DNA from: Asterochloris sp. CNOR1
Lineage: Eukaryota; Chlorophyta; Trebouxiophyceae; Trebouxiales; Trebouxiaceae
NCBI GenBank assembly: GCA_963969365.1
Contig: OZ017750.1
Coordinates: 1,116,001 to 1,180,000 of the forward strand
Direction: 5' to 3'
DNA length: 64,000 nucleotides
In this document: positions 32,963 to 43,858 of the stretch, piece after piece
Layout of the letters: each line of letters starts with the position of its first letter
How positions within the stretch are numbered: position 1 is the first letter of the stretch
The notes under the pieces: model-generated
Databases searched by the model: none
Seen by the model: only the letters and a program-made list of their open reading frames with translations
Told to the model about the DNA's origin: nothing
Made by a program: the position numbers and the translations under genes

Positions 32963-35476
32963 TCATGCTTGGGCTGCGACTGGCTGGGGCTGCTTGCCTC
33001 GCCACCAGTCAGACAAGGTGGTCCCTGCCTCAGGCTGTGGTTGCGGTGTGTCAGGGACCTTTGGCTGCCCTTCGTTTACATTCCTAGGCTCATGAAGCCG
33101 GCGTACTATACGGCCGTCATCCAAGATTTCTAGCACCTGCAGCAGAATTGAGAGTGAGCCTCTCAGATTCTACCTCGCTGACAGTAGACAGCTGTGCGGA
33201 GGCCAAGCATGCAGGCTCACCTCTGGAGATCCATTCCCACAGCCCTTTGAGAGCCCTACGTCAATGCGATACACCTGCTCCTGGCAGGCACTGTTTATGC
33301 CCTGATCTTGTATTGTGTGCCCCACAACCTGCAGAAGCAGACCCGCTCTTGGCTGGCGGATGGCAGACAGCCAATGCTTCACACATGCCCTGCTTCCAGC
33401 TCATGCACGTTGTGGACACTGTTCCTCTCCGGTGGAGGCTTGTGTACATGCTGCACGCTCCTCCTACCATGCGCTTTGCGCCAGGAATCATGCTGAGGGC
33501 TGTCCTCAGGGCATTGCAGTCACATTTGTGGGCATCCTCCGTGCTGTACTCGCGGGCCCAAACTACAGCAGACCTGCCCCCAAGGAAATCTGGCATGCGC
33601 TCATCTGAGGTGCCCAGCATCCACTGCCGGGTCTCTCTGCAGGTGCCATGGCAGCAGAGGCAAATGACTGACAATGGGGGATGAGCAATTGCCAATTGAA
33701 TGTGCCTGTAGTCATAAAAGATGGCAGGGCAGCGGAGGCAAACTACTGACAAGGCGGCAGGTGCCTGCCGTGGTGCAGGCATGCAACAGAGTGCACAGCA
33801 GCCATGCAGACAGGAACGCAGCACAGCAGCGTCCAGGGGCTCACTCATTGATGCGCTCCAGGCCGTACTGAGCATGCTCAGGCAGGATGCCGCCATGCAC
33901 AAACAGGGTGCTGCCTATCAGCAGCACTGTGGGGTGGGGTGCCAGAAAGCGCCGAGTGATGCTGCCTGCAGCCAAGCAACTCACATGTCTTTGCCTTCAT
34001 CGCATGGGGCAGTGCAGGCGGCCACTGGTAGCCGGCCAGACATATCTTCTTTCAGATGTAATCTACAAGGCTGAATCGAGCTCACCTCCTGGTCTGAGTG
34101 CTGCAGCCCTGGCAGCAATGCCAGGATTAGGGCCGTACCCCCAGCCACCCCCTCGCGCTGCCAGGTCTTCAGGGCCACATCTGGCCTGCACAGCATGAAG
34201 AGTAGCGCTGGCTGGTGATCGTGCTGCTATTAGCCATCACCGGCCCAATAGACCGTACCCATGCAGGCTGCTTTTGCAGACATAGGATCAACTGCAGAGC
34301 ACAGTGCTGTAAACACTGGCACTTGGGCCAGGCCTGCTGAGTTTGCTCCCAAGAGAAGCCAGTGTTGAAGGGATTTGCATGAGGCCGTCTCCCACAGAGG
34401 GATCCAATAGCCACCTGCCACCAATCTTCTTCATTGCCTGCAGCACAACTGAGGCCAGGCACACTTGTGCCACCGTGGTGGAACAAGACGGCCCCACCTT
34501 GAGCCCTGCGCCAATTTTCTCCACAGTCTGCCAGCGCAGGAAGTCCTGCATGCCCTGGGGGGTGGCATACCGGAAGCGGCCTGCCACATTCAGGCTCTCA
34601 TGGTTGCCATTCAGAATATGCAGCTCGCCCCCTGCGTCAGCAGCCTCCTGTTGAAGTCTCTCCAGCCAGTAGAGGATGGCCACCTCATTGTCGCCACGGT
34701 CAAGCAGGTCGCCTACCTGCAGGGAAGGCAGGGGCCAGGAGCGTCCCGCATGCAGCAGGCCAGATGCCATGCTGCAGGCAGCACCCATGTTGCCCTCGCC
34801 CAGATTGCATGCATGCAGGCCACGGCAGGCGCAGCCTGTAGGATGCTGCGCTGCAGTGAGTAGACGCAGTGCCAAGCTCAAAGATGATGAGCACCACCGA
34901 GTCAAGCAGGGGTGATGCCCACTGCTCAGCAATGCTTTCTCCAGCCCTCTGGGGTGCATGAGGCGGCCGATTGCTGTGCAGGGGGGGTGCTGTAGTAGAT
35001 GACCTCAGGGCAGGAGTGCTGCCAGACCTGCACAGCAGTGGTTGTGCCCCCAATCCAGCGGTCATTGGCGTCTATGAGGCCTCCTGCTCTGAATGCTCGC
35101 CGGGCTTTGCACAGGTCCCCATGGATGTCACCAATGGCCACTATGCGTGCAGCAGCTGGCAGGAAGGTCTGAGTGGGCTCAGGCTGCAGGAACCATACAA
35201 GCTAGCTCAAGGCCTTGTGACCCCAACACAAGGGGAGGCAGCCAACGATTGCATGCTTTAGCAAGAGCACGCTGTACCTTAGGAGGAGGAACTGCGGGCC
35301 CGTCAGCGTGCACAAAATCCAAAAATGCATCCACAAAGCCGTGAAACTCCTGCAGCAGAGTTGTCCCATTGGTGTATGAGCTGCCCACGCACGTCTCGCG
35401 CCTCTGCAAGGGTGCTGCTTACTCTGGGCAGGTCCTGGCTGCAGTAATGCTGCTTCTTCCTGAACCAGCTGAGCAT
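32963..35476 (-). CDS. Shewanella-like protein phosphatase (SLP/Shelphs, metallophosphoesterase)
   Basis: Nine exons: 35476-35423, 35349-35278, 35183-35028, 34716-34498, 34185-34086, 33965-33845, 33636-33468, 33328-33221 and 33136-32963 (TGA), about 391 residues, all in phase. Metal and catalytic motifs of the PPP fold appear in order: IVAIGDIHGDLCKARRAF, VGDLLDRGDNEVAIL, LHILNGNHESLNVAGRFRY, TLFVHGGILPEHAQYGLERI, SAVVWAREYSTED and VVGHTIQDQGIN. The YRIDVGLSKG segment matches the plant SLP C-terminus. Plants have plastid SLP1 and mitochondrial SLP2. Here the N-terminus (MLSWFRKKQHY) is short and not clearly a transit peptide, so location is open. The gene is head to head with the Coa1-like gene, 231 bp apart, and its stop is 226 bp upstream of the SGT1 start on the same strand. 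Confidence 0.88.
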
Positions 35477-35707
35477 GGCCCGGCCCTCCACTGTTACGTG
35501 TCTCACCACTTCCTGCGCTGATTCATGCAGGAAGATGCATTAGTTCATTGGGGGCAGGTTGATCGGGGAAAATGCCGTGCCAATAGTGAGTCGACATGGT
35601 CAACGGGTTGGCATGGCAACCTGTCGGAAACCAAGTGTCTTGCACAAGCAATAAGCAAAGCAAGGACGCACCCTGTGCTACGCATCAACTTTGAACAGCC
35701 ATCTCTC
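35477..35707. promoter_or_regulatory. Divergent promoter between SLP phosphatase and Coa1-like gene
   Basis: This is 231 bp between divergent start codons. No defined element was recognised. Confidence 0.4.
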
Positions 35708-36491
35708 ATGGCTGCCAGCAATCGGGTTTTGTGGCCACTTGGAGGAGTAGTCCTGACAGGTGCTTCAGCCTGGTTGACAGCAGATGCACTCAATGAGGCT
35801 GTCATGTGAGTTGCACATTTGTCCAGCTGCACAGCCCATGTCTGCCCCTGGCAGCAGGACCACAACAGCTTGGCTTGAGCCTCTCATCTTCACAAGTGCA
35901 GCATGACCGCAGCTTGAGCTCCTTCGGTCTCTTGTCTTGCAGGTACCAGGTCTGCAAAAACATCGCCCTGCAGAAGGCTGACAGCAATCCAGATGTCTGC
36001 AAAGCTCTGGGTCAACCGCTTGCGACAGGCCCCTGGTACAATGCCAGGTGGGTGCGCATGTGTGACCAGCAAGCCATGGCAATGCTACTGCCGAGCCATC
36101 TGCCTGGCTGCAGCTTGGGACTGACGCACAGGGGCCACATTGCGCAATGCCAGCTGACAGTAATTGGGCAAAAGTCAAGCTCGGATATCTACATGCGGGT
36201 GAGCCTCAGCTCTCACAATGGGAATGGAACTTGTGCGCCCAACACCAGCACCTCAAAGCAGGGGCGCCTGTTGCTGTTGCAAGCCCTACGCTCCTTGTGG
36301 CCACGCAGGTGGCCAGGAAAGGTGGGGCCAGGAGCACACTGCTGTACAACCTATTAGGCGCTGCAGAGTGGGACGTCCTGCTTATGGAGGCCTCCATTGG
36401 GCGCCAGGCCGGCTTGACACAACGGGTCAGCCTCATTGAGGTCCCTCCACTGAATCCTGAAAGGAAGCAGATGCCACACCCCACATTCTAG
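35708..36491 (+). CDS. Coa1-family protein (cytochrome oxidase assembly-like)
   Basis: Four exons: 35708-35805, 35943-36047, 36132-36198 and 36309-36491 (TAG), about 150 residues, all phases consistent. There is one N-terminal membrane helix (VLWPLGGVVLTGASAWLTAD), then CKNIALQKADSNPDVCKALG followed by QPLATGPWYNA. This corresponds to the Coa1 pattern in which a helix near a predicted 'L..LG.P...G.W' segment precedes a beta sheet. The C-terminal part contains strands LTVIGQKSSSDIYMR and WDVLLMEASIG. Coa1 in yeast and animals helps Cox1 maturation in the mitochondrial inner membrane. The match is by layout and short motifs, so other Tim21/Coa1-fold proteins remain possible. Confidence 0.62.
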
Positions 36492-36850
36492 GAAAGTGCA
36501 GTAGCACAAGGACTCAGTGATCAGGGGAGGAGACATCACGTCATGCAGACGCCAGTAGCAGGGGTTGGATATGCAAGGCAAGGTGGGCTGATAGCTGGAC
36601 AGCTGGCCCAACCTGCAGCTGACGGATGCTGGGGGATTGTGGCCTTTGTGCTGAACCCAGAGATGGCAGATTGAGATGGCAAAGATTAGAATGCAGCAGG
36701 ATTTCGTCCTTTTACATGAATCATGCATCATGCTTTAGCATCAAGCCATGGCATCAAGCCATGGCACTGAGAACCAGCATCAAGTTCAGCAGATCAATGA
36801 TCGAAGCATTGACTTTAAAAACAATGCTGCATTAGATTCTGGGGGCAATA
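36492..36850 (+). other. Short spacer upstream of MEX1
   Basis: No gene was seen in this 359-bp spacer between two same-strand genes. It includes a 13-bp direct repeat (CATCAAGCCATGG twice, near 36740-36766), about 85 bp before the MEX1 ATG. Confidence 0.45.
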
Positions 36851-38906
36851 ATGGCGTATCCCGCCTTCTGTCCCGGTGCTGCTCAGCAAGTCCTGTCACA
36901 CAGCACAACTCAGGAGCCTTTCCATGCACAGCTGCTGCGGTTCAATGTCAATGCACAATTCCACACCCAGCAATCCTGCCCAGGCAGGGGATGCCTTCCA
37001 CATGGCAGAAATGAGAGAAAAAGGAACTCAGGAAGGACCCATGCCAGCATGACTGCAAAGATAGACAACTGGCCTGCCATTACTGAGCGCATGGTTGCCG
37101 CCTCCACCTTCACCTTTACAATCCTCCTTACCCCACAACTATTCAAGAATTTGGCCAACATGCAAGCAGGCAATCGGGCAGCCCTTGCAGTGCTGTCCTG
37201 GGTGGTGAGTGTCACTCCTTGTTTTGCTTCTTTGCCTTCTCGTTGGAACACATGTGTGAGGCTCCTGTCTCTTGGTTTGCCAGGGTTACTTGACATCTCT
37301 GCTGGGTAACACCAACCTGCTGAGTTATTTTGTCGGAAAGAAGGAGATGGCTGCTGCTCGTGTGCAGCTGGTGGGCGCACTGACAAATGGTGCCATGCTC
37401 TGGCAGGTAGGAGCCTTGGGTGTGCTTGCTGAGGGGCCAATACACTGGTTCCTGTCTGGACACATTTGTATGCAAATGGCAGTGCATCATTCCTGCGTGC
37501 GCAACAGGAGGGCTGCATGCCAACTGCAAGCCGGCCACGGCCACCCTTGCTGCAGATCTGGGCAGCTGGCTACATGCCCAACACAGCTTTCTGGTGCACT
37601 GTGGCCCTCTCTGGCGCTGCAGCCTGGGTGAATGGCACCAAGGCGCTGGGTTTGCTGGACCGAGGCAGCCTCGGCCGCCAGACATGGCACCTGTGGGGGG
37701 ATGTGACAGGCCTGATTGGACTGGCCTCGCTGCCACAGGTGCAGTGCATGCAGTGATTGCCTGCAGCGTGCCTGATCCTTGTGCATCACAAGAACAGGCC
37801 AGTTGTCCAACCTCCTAATGAACACGTCATAAGCATTCTGCGTTCTGAGCCCTTAAAGGATACTCCCAGAAAAGGCTGTTGCCCCCAGGAGGCAGTTGCT
37901 GCCGCACCACAATGTGGGTGGGAAAGAGCCTTGCTGCCTTGCAGGCTCTGTGGATGACTGTTGTGGGGCCAACCACCATGCTTCCCGCCATGCTGGCCAG
38001 TGGCGGCGGGCTGCTGCTTCTGGCTGCAAGCCGGGCAGGGCACCTCCCTGAGCAGATGCAGCACCTGTGGGCTGCTATCCCTGGCTGGACAGCCACAGGC
38101 CTGTTCATGTTTCAGCCAGTTGCACAGTCGGTGGGTGGCATTGCAGCTGCTCCATGTGGCCTGTCGGTCAGCAACACTGGACATGCTCAGCCATGAAGCA
38201 ACCCTCTTGCTCTTATGCTTGTGCTTGACAGCAGTTCTGGGGTCCTGTGGTGGGCCTACCCTGGACACTGCTTTCCTCTGTGCACCCGCCTCCTATGCTG
38301 CCTCAGAGTGCAGTGGTGAAACCATTTCTCAACCATGACTCAAACGCAGGTGGCAAACTTTGCTAACCCGCAGACCCTGGCAGGCGTGTCAGTAGGCTCA
38401 ATATTCCTGTCGGTTGTCAGCAACTGCCTCATGGTGCCACGAGCCCTGCTGACCAAAGACCTCATCTGGCTCACAGGCTCCAGCTGGTGCCCCCTGGTGA
38501 GACTGCGCCTCCATCAGGGGCACCACTGTCTGCTGTGCCTGAGGTGGGCTGATGTGCTTGGCCTCACATGGCAACTCCACATGCTTTGTGCAGATGGGCT
38601 GGGTTCAGCTCCTCTCCATGTTCATCGGGAGATCAGAGCAGGGGTGAGTGGCGTTGCGTGTGCCTGACCTTCAGCTCCAGCTACTTGAATGAATTGCATG
38701 CTGCATGCAGGAATCGCTATCTGCACCCCTTTGTGATGGCGGCCAGCACAGTTGCTCTCACGCTGTATGGCTTTTTGGTCCTTGTGCGCGACTCTCGGAG
38801 TAAGGACCTGCCTAGTCCGTTGCATAGCATCTGGAGTCTGCTTGCAAAACCTGAAGAGTCCATCAAGGTCCCAGATGATCAGGCAGACGCACCAAAGACA
38901 GCTTGA
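36851..38906 (+). CDS. MEX1: MEX1-type plastid maltose transporter
   Basis: Seven exons: 36851-37204, 37284-37406, 37556-37738, 37945-38130, 38350-38496, 38594-38643 and 38711-38906 (TGA), about 412 residues, phases consistent. The N-terminal 65 residues are basic and Ser/Gln-rich, like a transit peptide. Multiple membrane helices follow with the family's conserved blocks: TFTILLTPQLFKNLANMQAG, YLTSLLGNTNLLSYFVGKKE, IGLASLPQALWMTVVGPTTM, LWAAIPGWTATGLFMFQPVA, NCLMVPRALLTKDLIWLTGS. MEX1 sits in the inner plastid envelope and exports maltose released from starch breakdown at night. This fits an alga storing plastid starch. The gene converges on RRP3, with 151 bp between stops. Confidence 0.88.
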
Positions 38907-39057
38907 GCTGAAGCTAAAATTTTTGGAAAGCGCTGCTTTCACCAATTATCAGAATTCTTTGTATGCCCCAGCTCACGACAGTACTGTGATTCCAGACCCA
39001 CTATTTCCATGAATTGGGATGAAATACAATGAAAGAAGCACACAAAATTGTGATAGC

Positions 39058-41964
39058 TCAGTGCCTCTTCTTCTTGGAGGAAGGGTTGCCATTTGCCCTA
39101 CCAGAGGAGGCATGCTGGTGGCTGTGATCATCGTTCACTCTGCCTTTCCGTTTGCCCTTGTTCTTTTCTGCCTCACGCATCTGCAGCACCACATAGTCCT
39201 TGTCCCAGGCACTATAGTGGCGTTGGCATAGCAGCAGGATTGATCGTCTCTCAGAGTAATCCTCTCGCACAGCCAGACGCCACACAGCAGCACACCTGCA
39301 TGACTGCCATGCGCTGTGCATCGCCCACACGCTCCAGAAGGAGCAGGACTGCCTCCTGCTCGGCCACATACTGCTCCATCTGCTGCCCTGTGAGCTGCTC
39401 AATCTTCTGGAACTGCTCTACATCATACTGCGTCACAATGGTCAGCGAGCGTCCAGACCTGCACAGCATGGGCAGTCAGCAGGTGACATTAATGCAGCGA
39501 TGGGGCTTGATGACGGGATAGGTGCGTCACACCAGCTCAAGCTCCAGGAGCGCAGTGGGAGCTTGCATCAAGCAGCCAGCCCTGCTAAGGACTGCAGACC
39601 ACGGCCTGCAGGCTGCAGCAGCCCCGATGAGCAGCATGGCTGTGTATGCAAGGCATGCCAACCTGCCAGCGCGCGCTGTCCTGCCCACGCGGTGAATGTA
39701 ATCCTTACTGTTCTGGGGCACATCGAAGTTCACTACCACATCGACGGCGGGGATGTCCAGGCCTCTGCTGGCCACATCTGCAGGCAGTGCAGTGTTCACC
39801 TCAAGCAGGCGTCCTCAGGGTGTCACTTCAGACAATGAGGTCCACTTGCAACTGGGTTCCCTGCAAAGCTATGGCACCCCCAAGTCACACATGACTGATG
39901 GACCTTCGACTGAAGTAAGAGCTTGGAACGCTACGTTTCCCTCAGCCATGGGCAATGGGAGCTTTCGCGTCACCCACCTGGGTGCAAGACTCCCGCACAG
40001 CACACAGACATGGCCAGCAGATCACAGGGCCTGCCTTGCTGCACACCTTGACCATGTGCAGCAAGCAAGGTGTGCAGCAAGCACTCAGAGAAGCCGTGGC
40101 CCTCCCTCTCTGCAGCCCATGCTTGAGCAAAGTTGCTGAAACAGGCACAAAGCGCTGCCCACCTGTAGCCACCAGGATGCTGCGCTCGCCAGCCTTGAAC
40201 TTGTTGAGAGCGCCAATACGCTTGGCCTGGGCCATCTGCCCATGAATGGGGATGGCATCAAAGCCCAAATTACGCAGCATCAGGGCCAGGCGCCGTGTCG
40301 CATCGCAGGTGCGCGTGAATAGCATCAGCGTTGCGCCCGCAACCTCTGTCAGGAAGAAGGCCAGGTAGCACTCCTGCAGGCCCGGCCAGGTTGACACAGA
40401 GTTGCTGAGCCCACAAGACCCGTCACAGCCCAGGTTGAGGCGACCAACCCAATCCCAAGGTAGGGTGCAGGCCTGGCCAGCAGCTGCAAGCCCAACCTGG
40501 ACTCCTCGCAGGCACTGGTTCATGCAGCCTGCTGCACTGCAGAACTGCCTGTGTAAGCCAGCAGGTGCATGAGCCTGTGATGCAGAGAGAGTTGCTGGTG
40601 GCTGGGCATGCCTGTGGCACATGCTGGTGAAAGGGTGTGAGGCCCGTGCCCCACCTTGTACTTGGCAGGCACAAAGAGGTACTGCTGGCGCAGGGTGTCC
40701 ACAGTGCTGTACTTGGTTGCCACCTCCACCTTGACGGGGTCTGTCAGGCAGGCTCGCTGCAACTTCTGGACCTTGCTGGTCATGGTTGCACTGAACAGCT
40801 GGGTGGTGCGCTCCTGCAGGCGGTGGGGCAGCAGCGTCAGGGGATGGCCCAGGGGAGGCGCGTCTCCCTCGGGCCCCTGAAATGGCTGATGCCGACACAC
40901 AATCTAAGTGAGCATCTCTCCAATCAGACAGGAAGCCTTGCACAGGCAGTGTGGATTGCAGCCACCTGGTGGCAATGACACACCTTGGGGATGGCCTTAA
41001 GTATCTGGTCAATTTCCTGCTCAAAATCCATGTTCAAGAGCCTGTCTGCCTCATCCAGCACCAGGTGCTTCAGCGTCTTCAGGCTGAACCCCTGCAGCAC
41101 CAATAAAGGACTCACCATGGCGTGCCAAGAGCATGTCCTCAAAGAGACCTCTGCTGCAACAGCACCACACAGCTGGCTGGCACTTGTCAGGAGCTGTAAG
41201 GACGCTAGAGGGGCAGCACCAGCTGCAGTCCTGTGCCTAACAGGGAGCTGCCGCCACAAGGAGCAGCAGGCCACGCAGCCCACCAGCAGCCTGCAGCAGC
41301 AGGAGAAGACGCACCTTGGTATTGGAGAGGTGGTCCACCACGCGCCCTGGGGTGCCCACAATGATGTGGGGCCGCTTGCCCAGGGCAATGGTTTGTGCCA
41401 TCATGTCCACGCCGCCCACCAGTACTGCGCACTTGACGCCAATGCCTGCCCCCAATGCCTCAAACTGCTCACTGATCTGAATGGCCAGCTCGCGCGTGGG
41501 GGACAGAACCAGGCCAAACAGGGCCTGCGGCTTGTTCAGCAGGGCCTGCAGCAAGCACCTTCGCCATGTTGGTGGTCTGCTTGCAGGTGCAGCAGGTCTT
41601 GCTGCTGGCAGGACCTGGCCAAAGCACGGAGGGCGCTTACGGAAAGACAGCAGCCTGTCTTCACCTGCAGGATGGGCATCGCAAAGGCTCCTGTCTTGCC
41701 TGAGCCTGTCTGTGCCAGGCCAATGACATCTCTGCCTGCAGCATCACCCCAGATAGGTCATGCACAGGGCATGTCTGTGGCAGTCCTCTTCCTGAGCATG
41801 ACAGCACCTTGCAACAGGTGTGGCAACGCCTGCTGCTGAATGCTGGTGGGCTCCTTCCATCCCAAGGCCACTGCCGCCTCTGCCAACTGTTGGCAGATCC
41901 CGAGGGCCTCAAAGCCTGCAACAGCTGCGCTGTGCTCCTCTGAGCCCTGCTTGCTGCGAGCCAT
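39058..41964 (-). CDS. RRP3: DEAD-box RNA helicase RRP3/DDX47
   Basis: Nine exons: 41964-41808, 41735-41665, 41545-41315, 41091-40984, 40813-40655, 40373-40163, 39777-39663, 39458-39296 and 39180-39058 (TGA), about 445 residues, phases consistent. Motifs in order: Q motif ([14 protein letters not shown]), I ([13 protein letters not shown]), Ia (SPTRELAIQ), GG, Ib ([12 protein letters not shown]), II ([13 protein letters not shown]), III (FSATM), IV (LMLFTRTCD), V ([10 protein letters not shown]) and VI ([13 protein letters not shown]). The short lysine-rich tail and the sequence between motifs match the RRP3/DDX47 (plant RH10) branch, a nucleolar helicase of 18S rRNA processing. It is head to head with the RING gene, with 99 bp between start codons. 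Confidence 0.9.
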
Positions 41965-42063
41965 GTGCGACTGAGTTCCGGTCAATGATATTATTCACGG
42001 CGGGCAAGGGTGATCCGCTGCTTGCTGCTGAGCAAGCAGCAGCACCACTGCTGTAATCCTCAG
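41965..42063. promoter_or_regulatory. 99-bp bidirectional promoter between RRP3 and the RING gene
   Basis: Divergent ATGs at 41964 (-) and 42064 (+) leave 99 bp for both promoters and 5' UTRs. No TATA box was recognised. Confidence 0.5.
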
Positions 42064-43563
42064 ATGAGCAGCCACAGCCATGGTTTGGGGTTGTGCATCA
42101 GTTGCAACAGGGACTTCCCAACAGAGGCTTTGAGGCCGCACCAGGTCTGCTATCGACATGTTGCACAGGCTCAGATTGGGGGCATTCCTGCTCAACTGGT
42201 CTCTATCTGCAGGTTGGAGGGGTGCAAGGTGATGGCTTTCTGTGTCGGCCATGCTGGGCAATTGTGGGCATGGGAGAGGTATGGCCTGATGCCACCAGCA
42301 CGTCATCTGGGGCTGAGGCACTGGTTGGAAGGGCTATGCAGCTGGAGGCAGCAGCTTCCCACAGCCCGTCAGTTGTGGGCCCTACACTGGATGCTGCCAT
42401 TGCAGCCAGCAGGGAGCAGGCAAGACCCTGTCATAGGCTGCATCTGTTTCCTTGCTGTGTCAGATCCTGAGCGCTGGCCTTGGTGCAGGGCCAGGGCAGC
42501 ATGTCCCCTCCGGCTTCCCAGGCTGCAGGGCAGCACGACGCAGGGCCAGCCCCACGGCTTGCGGAGCACAGGGGCAAAGAGGACTGGCTGCAGGACATAC
42601 AGGAGCGACTGCCCTCTCTGGACTCGCTGCCAGAGCAGCCTCTGCACCAGCTGCAGGCATCACCAGCCGCAACTGCTGCGGCTGCGGTCAGAGGGGTGGC
42701 CTCTGCCCACTTGGTGGCCCAGGGGCAGAAAGCCAGCAGGGACCAGAGCCTCTCCTTTGCACCCACAGCCCCACGATTGCACCCTGTGTACCCCCAGATG
42801 CTCCCTCGCGTGCAGCCCCAGCCCCAGCAGCAGCTGCCTGCCCAGATACAGCGGCTGGCTGTGAATGGAGGCCCCCATCCGCAGGGCAAGCGCCAGAAAC
42901 TCCAGGTGAAAGCCAAGCGGCTTGTATCACTTCTGAGCCTGTGCTGAAGCTGAGCTGTACACTGTTCCGTGCCCGTGTGTGTCAGGGCTTTGCAGCGCAA
43001 ATCTGTTTGCACTCCGTTTCCTGACACTGCCCGCCAAGCCCTGCACTGGACATTGCTGCATTCACATGCCCTGGGAGCTACCGTGCAACGCGATCAATTG
43101 CCATGGTGTGCTGACCCACTGTCCTTCACAGCTGACCTGCCAGTTCTCCGCGTCTACAGGATCTTGGCCTGGAAACTGCCAGCCGGGATGTGCTACTCAA
43201 CATGCTGCACGACAGGAATCGGCAGCTGGACTCCCTCCAGAGCGAGAATGCAAAGATGAAGCAGGCCCTGCAGTGAGCGGCATCAGTGCGATGCACCTGC
43301 TGTCCTGCGTCGCTGCACACACCCTGTGGGCACTTGTGTCCTGATGCTGGCACTGGCCTTTGCCCTGCAGGGTGGCGCAGCAGCAGAGCCTCTGCTGCCA
43401 CTGCAAGAATGCAGAGCGCAACTGCCTCGTGCAGCCGTGCCTCCACTTTTTGTTTTGCGCCACATGTGTGCAAGGCTTCCTGGCTGGGCCAGGAAGGCCA
43501 ACCTGCCCAGCGTGCTGTATGCCCATGAATGGCGTCACCATCGTTTTCCTCAATCAAACCTGA
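42064..43563 (+). CDS. RING-type (C3HC4) protein, probable E3 ubiquitin ligase
   Basis: Five exons: 42064-42144, 42213-42419, 42489-42905, 43160-43272 and 43371-43563 (TGA), about 336 residues. The N-terminus has paired cysteines (GLCISCNRDF ... FLCRPCW) that may form a small zinc knuckle. A long Gln/Pro/Ala-rich linker follows, then a short coiled coil (LLNMLHDRNRQLDSLQSENA) and a C-terminal RING: CCHCKNAERNCLVQPCLHFL, FCATCVQGF, CPACCMPMNG. RING placement at the extreme C-terminus after a coiled coil resembles BOI/IAP-type ligases. The second intron (from 42420) starts with GC rather than GT (CAG|GCAAGA), and phase supports it. Substrate unknown. Confidence 0.78.
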
Positions 43564-43858
43564 GAGACCCCTGTTTCAGCATCAGTGCACATGTTGGCAC
43601 CATTGTATACGTCTCGTTCTGCTGGGAGAGCATCTTGCTGTCAGCTGTTGTGTCAGTATCCACCCACATGCTGTATTCATGCCGACAAAATGTACACTTT
43701 TTGGCCCTGCGAATAACTCGACGAACATCATCTTCATTGTCCTCCTGCACTAATGAAGTCTATCTGAGCTGAGTAATACAGTAACCCTGGTGGTCAATGT
43801 TTGACCGCATGCCACTCTGGCAGACATGATCCTTGCATGATCAGACACCATTGCATGT

